Positions 10,838 to 23,581 of a stretch of 64,000 nt of DNA are shown in pieces. Position 1 is the first letter of the stretch. Each line of letters starts with the position of its first letter. The translations under genes were made by a program, and so were the position numbers. Source of the DNA: Pristionchus mayeri. Taxonomy: Eukaryota; Nematoda; Chromadorea; Rhabditida; Neodiplogasteridae. The stretch is taken from contig BTRK01000005.1 in assembly GCA_036245805.1 (NCBI GenBank), positions 46,177,216 to 46,241,215 of the forward strand, read 5' to 3'. Below the pieces are notes generated by a model. It saw only the letters and a list, made by a program, of their open reading frames with translations, was not told the DNA's origin and made no database searches.

Positions 10838-13430
10838 TTGAGATGTTCAACAATATTAAATGTTAACATTGCAAATACAAATGTAAAAAATTATGTAGTC
10901 CATCGTGGAACTCGAATTCTTTTAAAGCCAAATGCCCACTAGTTCATTTTTTCTTGTGCAGGTGGAACGAGAAACTGGTTTATCGTACATCAATATTTAA
11001 AGAAATATGACTGAAATCACCTGAAGTCGCGGGTGCAAAAGGCAGTTCTGTACCGTCAGGATTAGAGTTCTTTTATTGGAAAATTGCTGCTCATTTTTCG
11101 AAAGAGTTTCAGGTGCGTTAAATATGCGAATTTGCCTTTATTTATGATAAGCACGTGAAACATACCCGAAAATTCAGCAAAGAAAAATCAATTAAGATAA
11201 CCCTAGTCTGGATCCAGGAAGGAGCGTATGAAATAAACGCTACACTCAATTATTGACTTGATAAACTCCATTTTGGACATGAAACACTCTTTTACAATTA
11301 CTCGAAGTGTTTAGTCAACCATTCTCAGAGATACAAATAAATTCATCTGTAGAAAGTAGTGCATGTTTCAAGTGTTACCAGAATTATGTAAAACTATTAC
11401 TAATTCGGATTGATTCTGACTAATTATGATGTAATTATTAATACAAATTTGATTCAGACTAATTTATCAGGTTGTAACATAAGTTTTGTCGCGACCAATC
11501 TCTTATGCATTCTAACCTCAGAAATTCTTTGAATTAATTTAATCTCAATTTCGATATTAATTATCAGTGAGGGGCTTCGTACCCTTTCTTACGCGCTTTA
11601 CTTCAGCCCTGTCAAGGCAGTTGGGGAGACACATTAATCAGACAAAGTTGAACTGAGATCAGGATTACAAATCATTTTCACGCATCAGCTCTTCTTGAAA
11701 AGGAGAAATTATGCCGATTTAGTGTGATTTGCGTAAAGTACCAAATAAGGGCATAATTTTGAACCACTCACGGATAATGACGAACGGAAATCGTTCTATA
11801 AATGTAGACGAGTTTGTATAATGTGGATGGTAGGTGACGGTCGCGAAAACGTTCGCAAGCCGAATTTTCTTCTCAATATATATCGAGATCCAAATAGTGG
11901 TGGAATATAGTTCACCCAAAGTGGTCATATACAGACAAAGCTTGGGGTAGACTGGGTTCTGTTGAGATAAGTGGCTCCATTCGGAACGATGGCATGTATA
12001 TGAAACTACTGAAATTGGCACTTCGTTCACATTCCTACCTCACACACATGTTCAATATCTGATTTATTGTGTCCATCCGAACCATCAACCCTTCCCTTAC
12101 CATTATCTACTTGGGATAATTTTGGAAATAAATAGCTTTTGAATGACAATCTTTAATTCGAAACACCTAAACTTGCATTTTTTGGTAAAATTGTGCGCGA
12201 ATTGAATTAATGAAAATTCAAATTTCCCACAAGTAGAGTGTTCTTTCTCTCGAATGTTCAATGATAAATTAGACCTCCATGAGTGGTAATTGAACGCACT
12301 TATGTTAGTCACTGTTGTTGCAATTCTGGATTCAGAAGAGTTGGTCAAGTTGGCTACGAATCAGCGGCTAACCTTACATTCAGTGAAGTATATCTTTTGT
12401 TCCGCTCAACATAGCACCATATGAGATATATATTTTGAAAGAGCATTGACGGGGCATATAACCATGCTGTAGAAGTTTGGTTCATTATTCATCTCTGCGA
12501 ACTAGCACCCGATCAAACGAATCAATTAAATCTGCACCAAATTTAAATCCGTTCATATTAATATTTTTGACATATCCAGCGTCTGCGGTTCAGCTCTACC
12601 CTATGGTTTGAATGTGCATGTACACCAGAAACATATGCTAGGAGGTCAGGCAATGGGGATGTTTGAGAAGTATCCTTCATGGAAATTTTGTGAACCAAGA
12701 AATGCGACAAAACTTATGTTACAACCTAATAAAATAACTCTGACCGTAACGGATTTCCGGGCTCGCACCCTGATCAATCATATATTCTCAGAAAGATGGC
12801 TGGCGGGATCACCTGCCTGTGCAAAATCTAATTGAGGCTCGAACGTTCCTATCGCAACGAGTTCAAAACGCCAACGCTGGGTGACATGTATTTCTCAAAC
12901 TTTCCAAATTACATTGAGTCTTCAACTTCAGTAATATTTAGGTCGACATTACGTATCATGCCGTCCATGAGAATGCCCAATAATTTATCGAATGATAATT
13001 CTCGAATAAGAACGATTAAGAAAAGTATGTTTTACGAGAAATTTTCTCATTTGAGGAAGCCTATACATATAAAAATTTACAACAATATAACATGAGCGTA
13101 TTCACCTTTACTTGTATTGGAAATAATTCAGGATCCGAAGTTCAAACCTAGATTCTTCGTGTTCAATGAATTAGGATCATTTGTACGCTCTTCAATTATG
13201 AAACTATCTCGAAAATCGATGTTGGACAACCTTTGTTATTGCAAATATTGAGTTAATGTTTCTTGAATTGGTAACGATTTTCAATAAAGTATTTATTACT
13301 TTTCTGAACGAAGTAAATCCCATCATTTAAGAACGCAGTTAAACGATCGAAATGTGACGCAGTAATTCTGAAAAATGTATATTTTTTTTCGATTTGAAAT
13401 AGTAATTTTACGAAGGGAAATGGGTAAGGA
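10838..13430. other. Intergenic, no confident gene
   Basis: Upstream of the minus-strand receptor. It contains one family A MITE copy at 11063-11208. Two unmatched open frames are present: 11719-12030 on minus (103 aa, NEVPISVVSYTCHRSEW near its start) and 12608-12835 on plus (75 aa, MFEKYPSWKFCEPRNA). Neither has a recognised domain, and splice signals around them are weak, so they are not called as genes. Confidence 0.4.
11063..11208. mobile_element. MITE, family A (decayed)
   Basis: Left end TTAGAGTTCTTTTATTGGAA and right end GATAACCCTAGTC resemble the 10096 copy. The inner TTTCAGGT and TGAAACATACCCG arms are conserved. Confidence 0.7.
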
Positions 13431-15535
13431 GAAAGGATGTTGGCAATGTTTGCGCAACCTATAGAGTTACCTGGGGGAGCTGCCCATCATTTATCTTTGT
13501 TTGCATGCGTCCGGCCCCCTTCTTCCAGTCCTGAACGATGTGGCTAGAATTTCACAGCCTTTCCTATTTATATGCATTTCTTTACATAACATATCGACTC
13601 GTAACTGTTATACCTTCTGAATTATTTCGTTGTTTACGATTTCAATCGCAATTGCAATTTAATCTTTACACTCGAACTATCCAAAATCGAATGATTGCAG
13701 TTGTTTACATCAACCCGGTCATTGATTTTGAATCGAATTGTTATCCATTCATTAAATCAGTTTCAAGACAGTCAAGTTCCAGGTTAGTTAAGTACGTTGT
13801 ACCTAGTAATCACTTGTAAACACCGAGATGCTATGAAATATAAATCTAAGACCATTGTTCAGCCATACCACTGCACCCAACGACGACTATGCAAATGCAG
13901 CTCTTCTGGATTCTTAATATTATTGTCTTTTAAGGTGATCAATTTCAGTTTGAGCCTTTGGCTAGCCGATTAAATTTTCACGTTTTCTTCACGACAGATA
14001 GATCTCATTTTTTTTGATTTTTTCATCGTAATTGCATTATTTCAGGACGCACAAGAAGGCATACTGCCCTTGCAGATAGTGCAGTCTCTAAACATTCCCC
14101 ATGATGGAATTGTTCGCATCGTGACATCGATAGCATTCCCGACATGCAGTGGTATTTCCCAGTCGATAGTGAACTAAGTAGTATTGCCGTGGCAAATTTA
14201 TGTGCATGTAACTATTGGATATACTCATTCGACTATTGATTTGCAATAAAGTTGGAATTTGAGTAATATTGATGAAAATGCACGAACACATTCAAGTGAA
14301 TAAACAATTTCGATTACAGCCGTGTAGTTTCTATTAACAAGGGGCGTACAAGTGCCCTGGGCATATTTCGGCTTATACTCGTCAAACGCGAGCAGCCGGG
14401 CTACATAGCCTTTATAGCAGGGACGCAGCCGCCACAGCCGGGCTACATGAGATACGTGGCTGGCTAAAAAATCCTGTAGCCCGACCACAAAAGCTACGTG
14501 ATCGACCACAAAAGTCCTGTAGCCGGGCTACTCGCGATTAACGAGTAGAATACACTTATAAAATTATATGCATACTCACTGACATATATATGTTAAATTT
14601 GATATTTTTTGTCCGCCGAAACTCGGTTCTGACATTCTGCATCATCATAGCAATGTATAGTCCTTTCTTGTGATCTAGCACTCGAGCAGCTAGAACAAAG
14701 CAGGCATTACAAATGTAGTTGCTCTGTATGGTGGGAAATCGTTCAGAAACCGATGTTCACAATCTGCCGTCAAGCTGTTATGTTTTTCGATGTGATATTC
14801 GAGTGCTGAAAAGAAGTGAAGATTCCGACAGCTGCTATTGTATACCGTCGGGAATCACATTTTCTACGTTCAGCTATTGAACTTTGTGGATTTGCAATAA
14901 AGTATACAGTTAGTTGTGCATTAAAAATTGTTAGTTATGTAAAAATTGAATTCTTATTTAGCATGATTCTTGTACACGATCATCGGAAGGAAGTCGCTGG
15001 CAATGTTTGTGCAGAATATCGAGTTACCGAAGAGAGCTGCGCATCTCCTCCCTCCTGTGGGCCAGTTTCAGGCCCCCATCTCCATCTCCTGATTATTTGG
15101 TCCGAAAATCATGCCCTCCTCGTTTTTCGTGCCTCGACTTTAGAAATATTGACAAAACATATATTAATCAACTAAATATTTTTTCTGTACTGCCCCTCCT
15201 CTTTCGTTGTTTAGCACCCACACCCTTTCTGGTAAATATGAAAATATGTTCCCCACACCCACACCACCACGTGCGCACAACACGGGCGGTAGCCTCACGC
15301 ATAGGTCGCTCATAACCTCAGGACAGATTGAACACAGAATTGGCGCGGGGGTGGCAAACCATCCTTGCTTCGATGCCTCAACTTACGTTTTTTTACGTTT
15401 ATGTACTTTATTGCAGTTGTCCACGCCAACTCAATGATTTTCAGTTTACTATGATCTCTTACCTCAATTAATCAGGCGAGTACAGTTGGTGCAATTTAAA
15501 ATTTGCATTAAATATTAACGTTTGTGTTTCAGATA
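13430..15535. repeat. Decayed repeated segments left of the RTE insertion
   Basis: Two stretches share GGCAATGTTTG(C/T)GCA and the following bases (13445 and 15000). A second shared block, GCAGTTGT(T/C)(T/C)AC(A/G)(T/C)CAAC, occurs at about 13697 and 15413, and again at about 19566 beyond the LINE. GATTTGCAATAAAGT occurs near 14240 and 14890, with GATTCGCAATAAAG near 19108. This looks like an old repeat present in at least three copies, with no clear coding frame. Confidence 0.5.
14380..14545. repeat. Short GCCGGGCTAC repeats with inverted copies
   Basis: AGCCGGGCTAC occurs three times on plus, with GTAGCCCG in the inverse orientation nearby, giving small foldbacks. CGACCACAAAAG is also repeated twice. 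Confidence 0.6.
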
Positions 15536-18465
15536 CATGAAACATTCATTCCTGGTCTATGCGCGGACGACGAGCGGCTGAGCGCGTCCTTCCTCCTTCG
15601 TCCCCTCCGCCAGGAGGCCTTCCCCAAGTGCCAGTGGTGCGGCAGGGGTCGTATCACCGCTATGGGCCGTCGTCTACCATTCATCATCGGCACCATTAAC
15701 GCCCGCTCGCTCTCAACGGTGACTCGTGAAGAGGAATTCGATCGAGCTCTCTCGAAGATCCATTGCGACGTCGTGTGCATCGCGGAGGCGCGGATTGCTG
15801 GTCGAGGAACAGTCTGTTTACCACTTTCCTCTACTACTCTATACTATAGCGGGGGCACACAAGCCCATCGAGGTGTTGCCTTCGCAGTTAGAGATAAACA
15901 TACCAGCTCGATCAAGTTTGCAGGTGTTAGCGACAGGGTTGCGGTAATGCAATTACCCACCCTTAAACTGCACCTTGTGACTGTTTACGCCCGAACCTCC
16001 GCATCACCAGACAACGAATATGACGAAGTAATCGATCAAGTGGAAGAGTCAGTTCGCGATTGCCCTGCTGGATATCGTCCATTTATTATCGGAGACTTGA
16101 ATGCACGTGTGAGAAGGGAACCAGGAATGGAGAATGTCGTCGGTCCTTTCACTTACGCCGACATGAATGACCGTGGAAGGAGAGCTGTAGAGATGTGCAC
16201 ATGAAATGGAATGAGGATGTTTAACACGTGGTTCAAATCAAGACCTGCCAGGCGTTGGACATGGAGAAGTCCTAACGGAGTCACAAAGCACCAGATTGAT
16301 TACGTGATTGGCCCACTATCTGCCCCAGTTCGAAGCTGTCAAATCATCAACCGCTTCGAATTCGACAGTGACCATAGGATGGTACGAATTGAACTTGCCC
16401 TCGGTCGCCAAAGAAAGTGGAGATGTGATAGAAGGAAAGAGAAGGAATTTGATCGAAAAGCGTATGGAAGGAACGCAGCTGCTTTACGCGATCTAGAGAT
16501 ACCTACACCCCGTGATGCTACTTCCGCTTACCAATCAGCTGTGGCTCTCATGAAGACAACTGCGCAAGATTGCTACAAGGAGCGCGATGCAATTCCAAAG
16601 ATTTCAAATGCAACGGAGAATCTGCTCAAGCGAAGACACGAGCTAAAGGGATATCCAAACCTTGCTGTGGAGTATGTGCAGTGTTGCAAACTGGCTCGTG
16701 CGAATCTGATTGAAGATATTCGGAGGAGGAAAGAAAACAAACTGTTAGAGGCTATAAGAATGGGACGCAGTGTGGCTCGAATGACCAGAGTAGACTCACT
16801 GGCCAAGAAAAGAATGCTATTCTTTGATCCTCAAACGCAACTCGCCTCTCAAGAATACACTGAAGCAATCGTGAAAAAATTCTACGACGATCTGTACACT
16901 CCTACTGTACATCTACAATGTGTGGTCCATCCCTCAAGTGACACTCTTCTACCTTTCCTTAAAGAAGAAATATTTGCTGCTATTAGAAGTCTGAAAGTCG
17001 GCCATTCTGCAGGCGAAGATGAGGTGAAGCCCGAGATGCTTCTTCTTTCTGAGCCATTAATCACTCCTCTCGTTACACGGATGCTTAATGGATTTATCGA
17101 AGGAGAACGAATACCACCTGAACTCCTAGTATCACGTGTGACACTGCTACATAAAGGAGGAGCAACAACCGACATAGGAAATTATCGACCGATCAGCCTC
17201 CTAAGCGTGATCTGCAAAGTTGCAACGAAAGTTATTCTGAATCGGATACTTCCCCAATTAGAACAATCAGAGGACTTCAGCCAGGCTGGGTTTAGACCAG
17301 GCTTCTCTACGATCGATCATATTCACGCGGTACATCAATTGATCGAGAAGTCCACTGAGTACAAGATCACCTTACACCTGGCCCTAATTGATTTCAAGAA
17401 AGCTTTTGACCGAGTGGAATGGCCAGCTGTTTGGAAGGCTCTCGCGAATCAAGGCATTCACTCAACACTGATTGACCTTTTGAGAAGATTTTACGAGGGA
17501 ACAACCACGAAAATACAAGTCAACAAAAGCAAAGTGCAAGTGAACGTACGAAGAGGAGTGAAACAGGGTGATACCATTTCCCCTAAACTCTTCAACTCTG
17601 TCTTACGAATGGCACTGGACACAATCGATTGGGAAGGAACCGGATTGAACGTAAACGGGGTTCAACTTACAACATTATCCTACGCAGATGACATCATTCT
17701 GATTTCGAAAAATCGTATAGAACTGAAGAGAATGCTTGTGAAAGTTATCGATGCAGTAGCGAATGTTGGTTTAGAAGTGAATCCCGATAAAACCACACTG
17801 CTGACATCTAGTGAGAAGAACCGGGAAGCGGTCGAGATAAATGGAAGGAATCGATTCGAGTATAAGCAGGGAGCAAAGTATCTAGGGAGCTGGATTAGTC
17901 TTCCACTTGAACCCTCTACCGAGATCAAGAGGAGAGTTCAATGTGGGTGGCTCGCCTGGCGAAATATTGGACACCTACTGAAGCATCGAACAGTAAGAAG
18001 AACAATCAGGATGAGGGCCTTCAATGCTTGCATAATGTCAACTGTGCTATATGGCTGCGAAAGCTGGACTATGAGAGAATCGGATAAAAACGAGTTGAGA
18101 ATCGCGCAAAGAAAAATGGAGAGACGGATGGTCGGTGTGACCTGGAAGGACAAATGGAGCAACGAGCGTGTTAGATCAGAGACTGGAGTTAAAGATTGGG
18201 TCGATGAAGCGATAAGAAGGAAGATCGCCTGGGCTAACAAGATCAGGAAAATGGATGATGACAGATGGACACGACGACTGACAGTCTGGATCCCTTACAA
18301 TCAACTTCAAAACAGGAGTCAGGGAAGACCGAGAGAGAGATGGAGAAATGAAATCACTAGGAGAAAAGGCGGAAATTGGTGGAGCCAAGATGATGAAGAA
18401 TGGAAAATGTAACCCAGATCAGCGCTGACAGCGACCCCTGATAAATTCTATTCTATTCTATTCTA
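15536..18465 (+). mobile_element. RTE-type non-LTR retrotransposon, 9-bp target duplication
   Basis: Element of about 2.93 kb bounded by TTTCAGATA at 15527-15535 and 18466-18474, an exact 9-bp duplication. It ends in a short TTCTA tandem tail, as RTE elements often do, with no poly(A). It encodes one endonuclease-reverse transcriptase frame. The 5' part resembles the 5' part of the RTE element at 59985 (CGAGCGG(C/T)TGAG). Confidence 0.92.
15662..18412 (+). pseudogene. RTE endonuclease/reverse transcriptase, one nonsense codon
   Basis: Retrotransposon replication protein: an APE-like endonuclease nicks target DNA and the reverse transcriptase primes on it. Counting from ATG 15662 (MGRRLPFIIGTINARS), endonuclease landmarks are INAR, CIAEAR, TVYAR, IGDLNAR, HQIDYV and SDHR. 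RT landmarks are NYRPISLL, IDFKKAFDRVEW, VKQGDTISP and SYADD with the catalytic aspartates (about 17686). The frame is open except for TGA at 16202-16204. The related element at 60091 has Arg (CVRN) at this place, so CGA to TGA is the simplest explanation. Without that codon the protein would be about 916 aa. The frame also runs upstream of this ATG to the element start, so the true start is uncertain. Confidence 0.9.
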
Positions 18466-18474
18466 TTTCAGATA

Positions 18475-20749
18475 TTCTCTGAGACCACTTTCATCATCTA
18501 CCACTATTCATCTCTCGTACTTTATAAGAATGACATACAAGTGGTATTCCTGGTGCTTTCACGATCAGGTAACTAGAGTCAGCAATTCGGGTAATCATCC
18601 CTTCATTGTCCACATGCTCTCACCGCTCGACGACTCGAGAGAATCCGTTTATCGTACAATACAGAATGGGGCGATTTTCGAAACAAGCGTTTTCGAGACA
18701 AGCGTTTTCGAGACAATCATAAAACGTAACTCATTTTCGAAATTCCGATTTTTTAATCTCTATGGAGGATTGAGATTTGTTTCTATTAACGCATTAAAAA
18801 TTGACCCTGACGCACAGGCGAAGAGTGAGAGAGCACGCTACTTGAATAGCTCCCTATTTGAAACATATTTCAATCAGGCGCGTATTTGTTGAGAATCTTT
18901 ATTTTTAAAAAAATACATACACCTACATCTAACTGCAAATCGTTCAGCTGCCACGAGTTAGTCTTCACATTCCGTCTCACCACGATGATGGATGGTGTTG
19001 TCTAGAATGTCCTGCCATCTCCGGAAACAACGTTGGAGACGTAGAGATCACGGCAGAAATTTCCTTCAAGCGACTTTTGAATTATTGTATTTTGTTTTCT
19101 GTACCGATTCGCAATAAAGGTGTCGATGAATAATCAGGACCCCTTCTGAGTATGGGAAATGCACTGCCCAGCTTCTTTTTCGTCGTTGGAAAAGAGGTAT
19201 TATATAAATTAGTAGGCCAAATCATTTCTCTCGCACATGCTGTCTAGCACTGAGGTTGCTCATATCAGTACCAAAAGAGGAAAGATCAAAATTTGTTGAT
19301 GGCATACTCATGTTTTTATATGGCCTCTCTAAAACGACCATCGACCACAACTCTAACCACTCCCAAATCTCTCAGTCTTACCTCTCTTTATGTGCCAACT
19401 GCATGCCTTTCATTGAATCTCCATGAAGAAGAGTCCCGAGTATGGACCACCCTGTCTTCATTCGAATATCTTCATTCGCGGATTGTTTTTATCCGGTATT
19501 TTTTCTCGATAGTCAAAAGAAAGGCTGGGGAAAATACGGCTGCGTTGACTTTTTAATCCTTTTTGCAGTGGTGTACATCAACTCAACGTTCTATTTTCAG
19601 TAAACTATAATGTATTACCTCACTAATCTGGCGAGTACTTATAGTCGGTCATTCGGGTAATCGTCTCAGTCGATAGAGTGTCTGAAATGCATAGATGATT
19701 AAACAAGTGGGCGTTTACGATTCCCTTAAAATATTTGCGGAGATACTACTGAATATGACAATTATTTAAAAACGACAGTACAATCCATGTAAACTACAGC
19801 ATTTAACTACACATTTTTCAGCCGTCGAAATTTGTTCGTTACATTCCGTGCTCATCCTGATCGTCCTGGAATTCTCTTCTTGACGGCAGTGTCGAGAACA
19901 TGTGCGAGTGACTCTCATCTCGGGACAAATTGTATACAAGTACCTTTTGAATAAATGTATGTATTATGTCAACGTATTCGCAATAAAGTTTTTATTCAGA
20001 GAATATCGGTAACCATACATCCCGTCAGGTTATTGTAAATATATTGATCATCACCGTTGTCTTCATTTCATGGACAGACGATGGGGTGGCACAGCCCGCT
20101 CTTGCGTGGAAAATGCCTAACACCTTTACCTTTACCTTATAGTTAGGATTAGGCTAGGCCTAGCACTCTGCAATGGTTCTGATATCTCTTCCAAAAATGT
20201 TTTGGATTTCCGTGGGATTCCAAGTTCGATCGAAATATGTTTCGCTTCTGATAGAATTGCTAATTCGGTCCATGTCTTCGATGTTCGACATATCTCTCTT
20301 CGATACAAACAAGTTTCTGTTTCTCTAGAGCTCAATATGTATGTATTACATACTATGTAATTTGGCAGACGATCTTCTAAGACGCTCATGTATGATCGCT
20401 CGGTATTGAATCGCGATCTGTTGTTCCATATTGTCTAAATCGTAGTTACAATTTCAGGTATATGACGCTGCGTGTCAGAAAGCGAGCAAATGCAGTTAGA
20501 AGTAAAGAGTGATGCAGTTCCGCTAGAGCGTCATGCCGCAGAGGCGTGTGCTTTCCTAGTTCCACATGCTTTATCGCTCTGTCACCGATGATAGAGCGTG
20601 TAAAGTGAGGAGATCATGCTCCGACTTGCAATCAGTAGTACTCCACCTAATTCTCACCCCGACTCAGCGGTGCAATTCAATCTTCGCCGTACCAGGAATA
20701 TAATCCCGCTCAAGTCAATCATTCTCAGCTTTCTCATACTAGTTCCTAT
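18475..20749. other. Intergenic, decayed repeats
   Basis: No confident gene. It holds a family B-like foldback fragment near 18565-18660 (CTCACCGCTCGACGACTCGAG). Related blocks lie at 18940-19130 and 19820-20000, both ending in TTCGCAATAAAG. The third copy of the repeat described at 13430 is at 19566-19640. A foldback is at 20525-20640. Confidence 0.45.
20525..20640. mobile_element. Foldback element with GCTCTATC arms
   Basis: GCATGCC...CCACATGCTTTATCGCTC pairs with GATAGAGCGTGTAAAGTGAG...GGAGCATG. Arms are imperfect, and no clean target duplication was seen. Confidence 0.5.
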
Positions 20750-20941
20750 ATGAGGCTTGTCACCTAAGAATCGGGAAATCGTATGTAGAGGCTGGCACAG
20801 TGAAAATATGAAAACTTGTAAAAAGGGCTTATCGAGGGTGCTTATCATCATGGTCTACTTCATTTCTCGCCAATTCGACCGGTGCAGCCGGGCTGCACGG
20901 CTTATCTTTTCCGTTATTTTTCGTATTTTCACCATAACTTA

Positions 20942-21623
20942 GGATGCAGACAAGCAATCGAGATAAAAATCGGAACTGGTCCTAAATGGATCACACAGAC
21001 TCCAACTATGCTGAAAAAATCCGTAACCGTGCATCGTGAACTGAATTAATTTGTTTTTCTCGAATACTATGCATCTGCAAGAGTAGCCATGCAGATGATT
21101 AGATGCGCCTTTTTCTCACGATTATTTTTCATATGCTATGTGTGGGATTTGACCGGCACTAATTTGTTGTTTCACGTCATTTTTCATCGTCATTCCCCCC
21201 TCTCTCAACACCGCGCCAATGCGCTCAAAGAATGAGAAATGAGAGAACGAAATGTGTTTCATTTTGTGAATAAGATTTTCCTGAGATTTATTTTATTCGC
21301 GAAATGAAACACATTTCGTTCTTTCATTTCCCATTCTTTGAACGCATTCGCGCGGTGTTGAGAGAGGGGGGACGAAGATAAATAACGGTGTGTAACATCA
21401 AATTAGTGCCGGTCAAATCCCACACATAGCATATGAAAAATAATCGTGAGAAAAAGGCGCATCTAATCATTTGCATGGCTACTCTTGCAGACGTTTAGTA
21501 TTCGAGAAAAACAAATTAATTCAGTTCACGATGAACGGTTACGGATTTTCTCAGCATAGTTGGAGTCTGTATAATCTATTTAGGACTAATTTCGATTTTC
21601 GTTTCGATTGCTTGTCTGCATCC
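20942..21623. mobile_element. Inner palindromic element, 682 bp, TA target
   Basis: Arms of about 330 bp, nearly identical, start GGATGCAGACAAGCAATCGA and end with the inverse. A loop of about 15 bases lies near 21285. TA flanks both ends (20940-20941, 21624-21625), as for Tc1/mariner-mobilised MITEs. It inserted at the centre of the outer palindrome. Confidence 0.9.
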
Positions 21624-21625
21624 TA

Positions 21626-22874
21626 TTAGGTTGAACAGAAAGTCTTTATCCACTGTTTTGCTCGATCACTGCTCAGTGCAGGATACCTTTGGTGTTCCCT
21701 CGCCTCTAGTCAATAACACATGACAAAGGGACTATGTGGTCAACAACTCCCCATTCCACGCCTTTCATTCTGCCACTAGTAAGACCACGATGTTTGTTCC
21801 CACGGCCTTGCACATCCGCAACGTTCTGTTATTCGTATTCCTCTCTCACACTACAATGAAGGAATAGGAACGTCAGTTGGCTGAAGTGTACGATTCATAT
21901 GCCACTCACTACCAGACCATGCGCAATTGGTACCAACTCTTCGAGAAGGGGGACTTTTCCATGGATGATCATGACCGGTCTGGGAGGCCACCCGAGCTGG
22001 ATTTGGATGCGCTACGGATCGTAGTGGAATTGGATCCTTCCCAAATACCCGCGACATGGCAGCCACACTTGGGGTATCGCAAAGCACCATCGTAAAATGA
22101 TTGGTCTCCATTGGCAAGAAGAAGAAGCTAGGCCGTTTCATACCCCACAAATTGACCCAAGACCAGTTTGACCACCGTGTCGACGATTCCCTTTCTCTAC
22201 TCACTCTTCACGCTGGAGATCGATGGTTGGACCGTCTCATAACAGGGGTCGAGAAGTGGGTCTGCTATGAGAATCACCATAGGAGGGCACAGTGGGTGGA
22301 TGTCAATGAGACCCCACAGGACGTCGCAAAGCCTGGCCTTCACCCTATGAAAATCTTGCTCTCTGCCTGGTGGGGGTGGATGGCCCGATTTACTGGGAGC
22401 TCCTACCCGAGAAGCGGATAATTACTGAATATGTCTACACTAAACAACTACGGAATCTCAAGAAGAAATTCGCACAATCTGCCCTGAACGGCAAGAAAGT
22501 GTACTATCAACACGATAACGCCCGACCCCATGTTGCACGGCAGGTCAAGCAGGAGCTGTCCAAATAAGGCTGGATGGTTCTCCCTCATACACCGTATTCT
22601 CCTGACTTGGCCCCTTCGGATTATTGGTTGTTCTCGGATCTGACCCGTCATCTCGATCAGAGATCCTTCATTTCCCGTGGGGCGATCGAGGCCGCACTCA
22701 AGCAATATTTTAATTCGCGCCGAGATGGGTTCTATAAGGAGGGAATCCATAAGTTGCCTGAACGTTGGAGATTTGTCGTAGATAACAATGGTGCATATGT
22801 TTGATTTTGCTCTTGTGCTTTATTGTCAGAAGAAGGGAAATAAAAAGTGGATAAAGACTTTCTATTCAACCTAA
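21626..22874 (+). mobile_element. Mariner transposon, 1249 bp, TA target
   Basis: Terminal inverted repeats begin TTAGGTTGAACAGAAAGTC on the left and end ...CTATTCAACCTAA on the right, followed by TA. It is inserted in the TA duplication left by the inner palindrome, so it is the youngest of three nested insertions. Length is normal for mariner. Confidence 0.95.
21877..22804 (+). pseudogene. Mariner transposase, inactivated
   Basis: Cut-and-paste DNA transposase of the Tc1/mariner group. An N-terminal piece (HYQTMRNWYQLFEKGDFSMD, DRSGRPPEL) is in frame 1, the middle in frame 3, and the C-terminal part in frame 2, so at least two frameshifts are present. An in-frame TAA lies at 22565. The catalytic D,D34D triad is damaged: ITG-V-EKWV has Val (codon 22250-22252) where Asp is expected. 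The second and third Asp remain in YYQHDNARPH (22514) and LAPSDYW (22619), 34 residues apart. Confidence 0.92.
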
Positions 22875-23581
22875 TAAGTTATGGCGAAAATACGAAAAAT
22901 AACGGAAAAGATAAGCCGTGCAGCCCGGCTGCACCGGTCGAATTGGCGAGAAATGAAGTAGACCATGATGATAAGCACCATGATGATGATGATAAGACCA
23001 TGATGATAAGCATGAAGACCCCTTCTTACAAGTTTTCATATTTTCACTGTGCCAGATCTTTTTCGATTCTTAGGCGACCGGCCTCATATTTTGTCACAAT
23101 CTCACAGGCGACAATGTTCCGGAGGACGATGGATGAGATTAGAGTTAGTTGTTTCAAAGTTTACCATTCATTTTTTTGTGCATGAAATTAGACCGTGATA
23201 TTCCTTCTCGAAATTTGATTGCAAGGAAAGTGACAAAAAAAGAAGAAACACTACACGAAGTAATTCTTTTTAAAGTAGTGTTCCGGGAATATTCAGCCGC
23301 CCACAACGGCACTGGGGTGTTGTATAGCTCACTCACCCGATCATAAATCACTTTGCTCGAAATTCCACAGACGCGTCTGAGGCTATTTACATACGCGCAA
23401 AGTTCATTGGTTACGCAGGGTTGTGAATAATTATGTTTCACTTCGTCTACGTAATATTCATCTCGATTTCTGGGTAAAATTAGCTAAAGTTTCCCTTTGA
23501 GTGCGCAGAATTTCCGTGGTGGGACTCTTTAGCATTCATTCCCCGGATCCCCTTTAATCATTTTTTGAGTTGAACGAGTGG

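Larger units (their letters stand above)
20750..23085. mobile_element. Outer palindromic MITE, split by two later insertions
   Basis: Left arm 20750-20941 and right arm 22875-23085 are inverted copies (GTGCAGCCGGGCTGCACGG in the left, its inverse in the right; outer ends TATGAGGC/GGCCTCATA). At the centre CCATAACT-TA and TA-AGTTATGG meet with no spacer once the inner insertions are removed. The right arm has an expanded ATGATGATAAGC microsatellite. Confidence 0.85.

Noticed and set aside
11719..12030. 103-aa minus frame that at first resembled a nematode family-92 glycosyltransferase fragment
   Set aside because: No D-x-D or other conserved motif could be found and flanking exons are absent.
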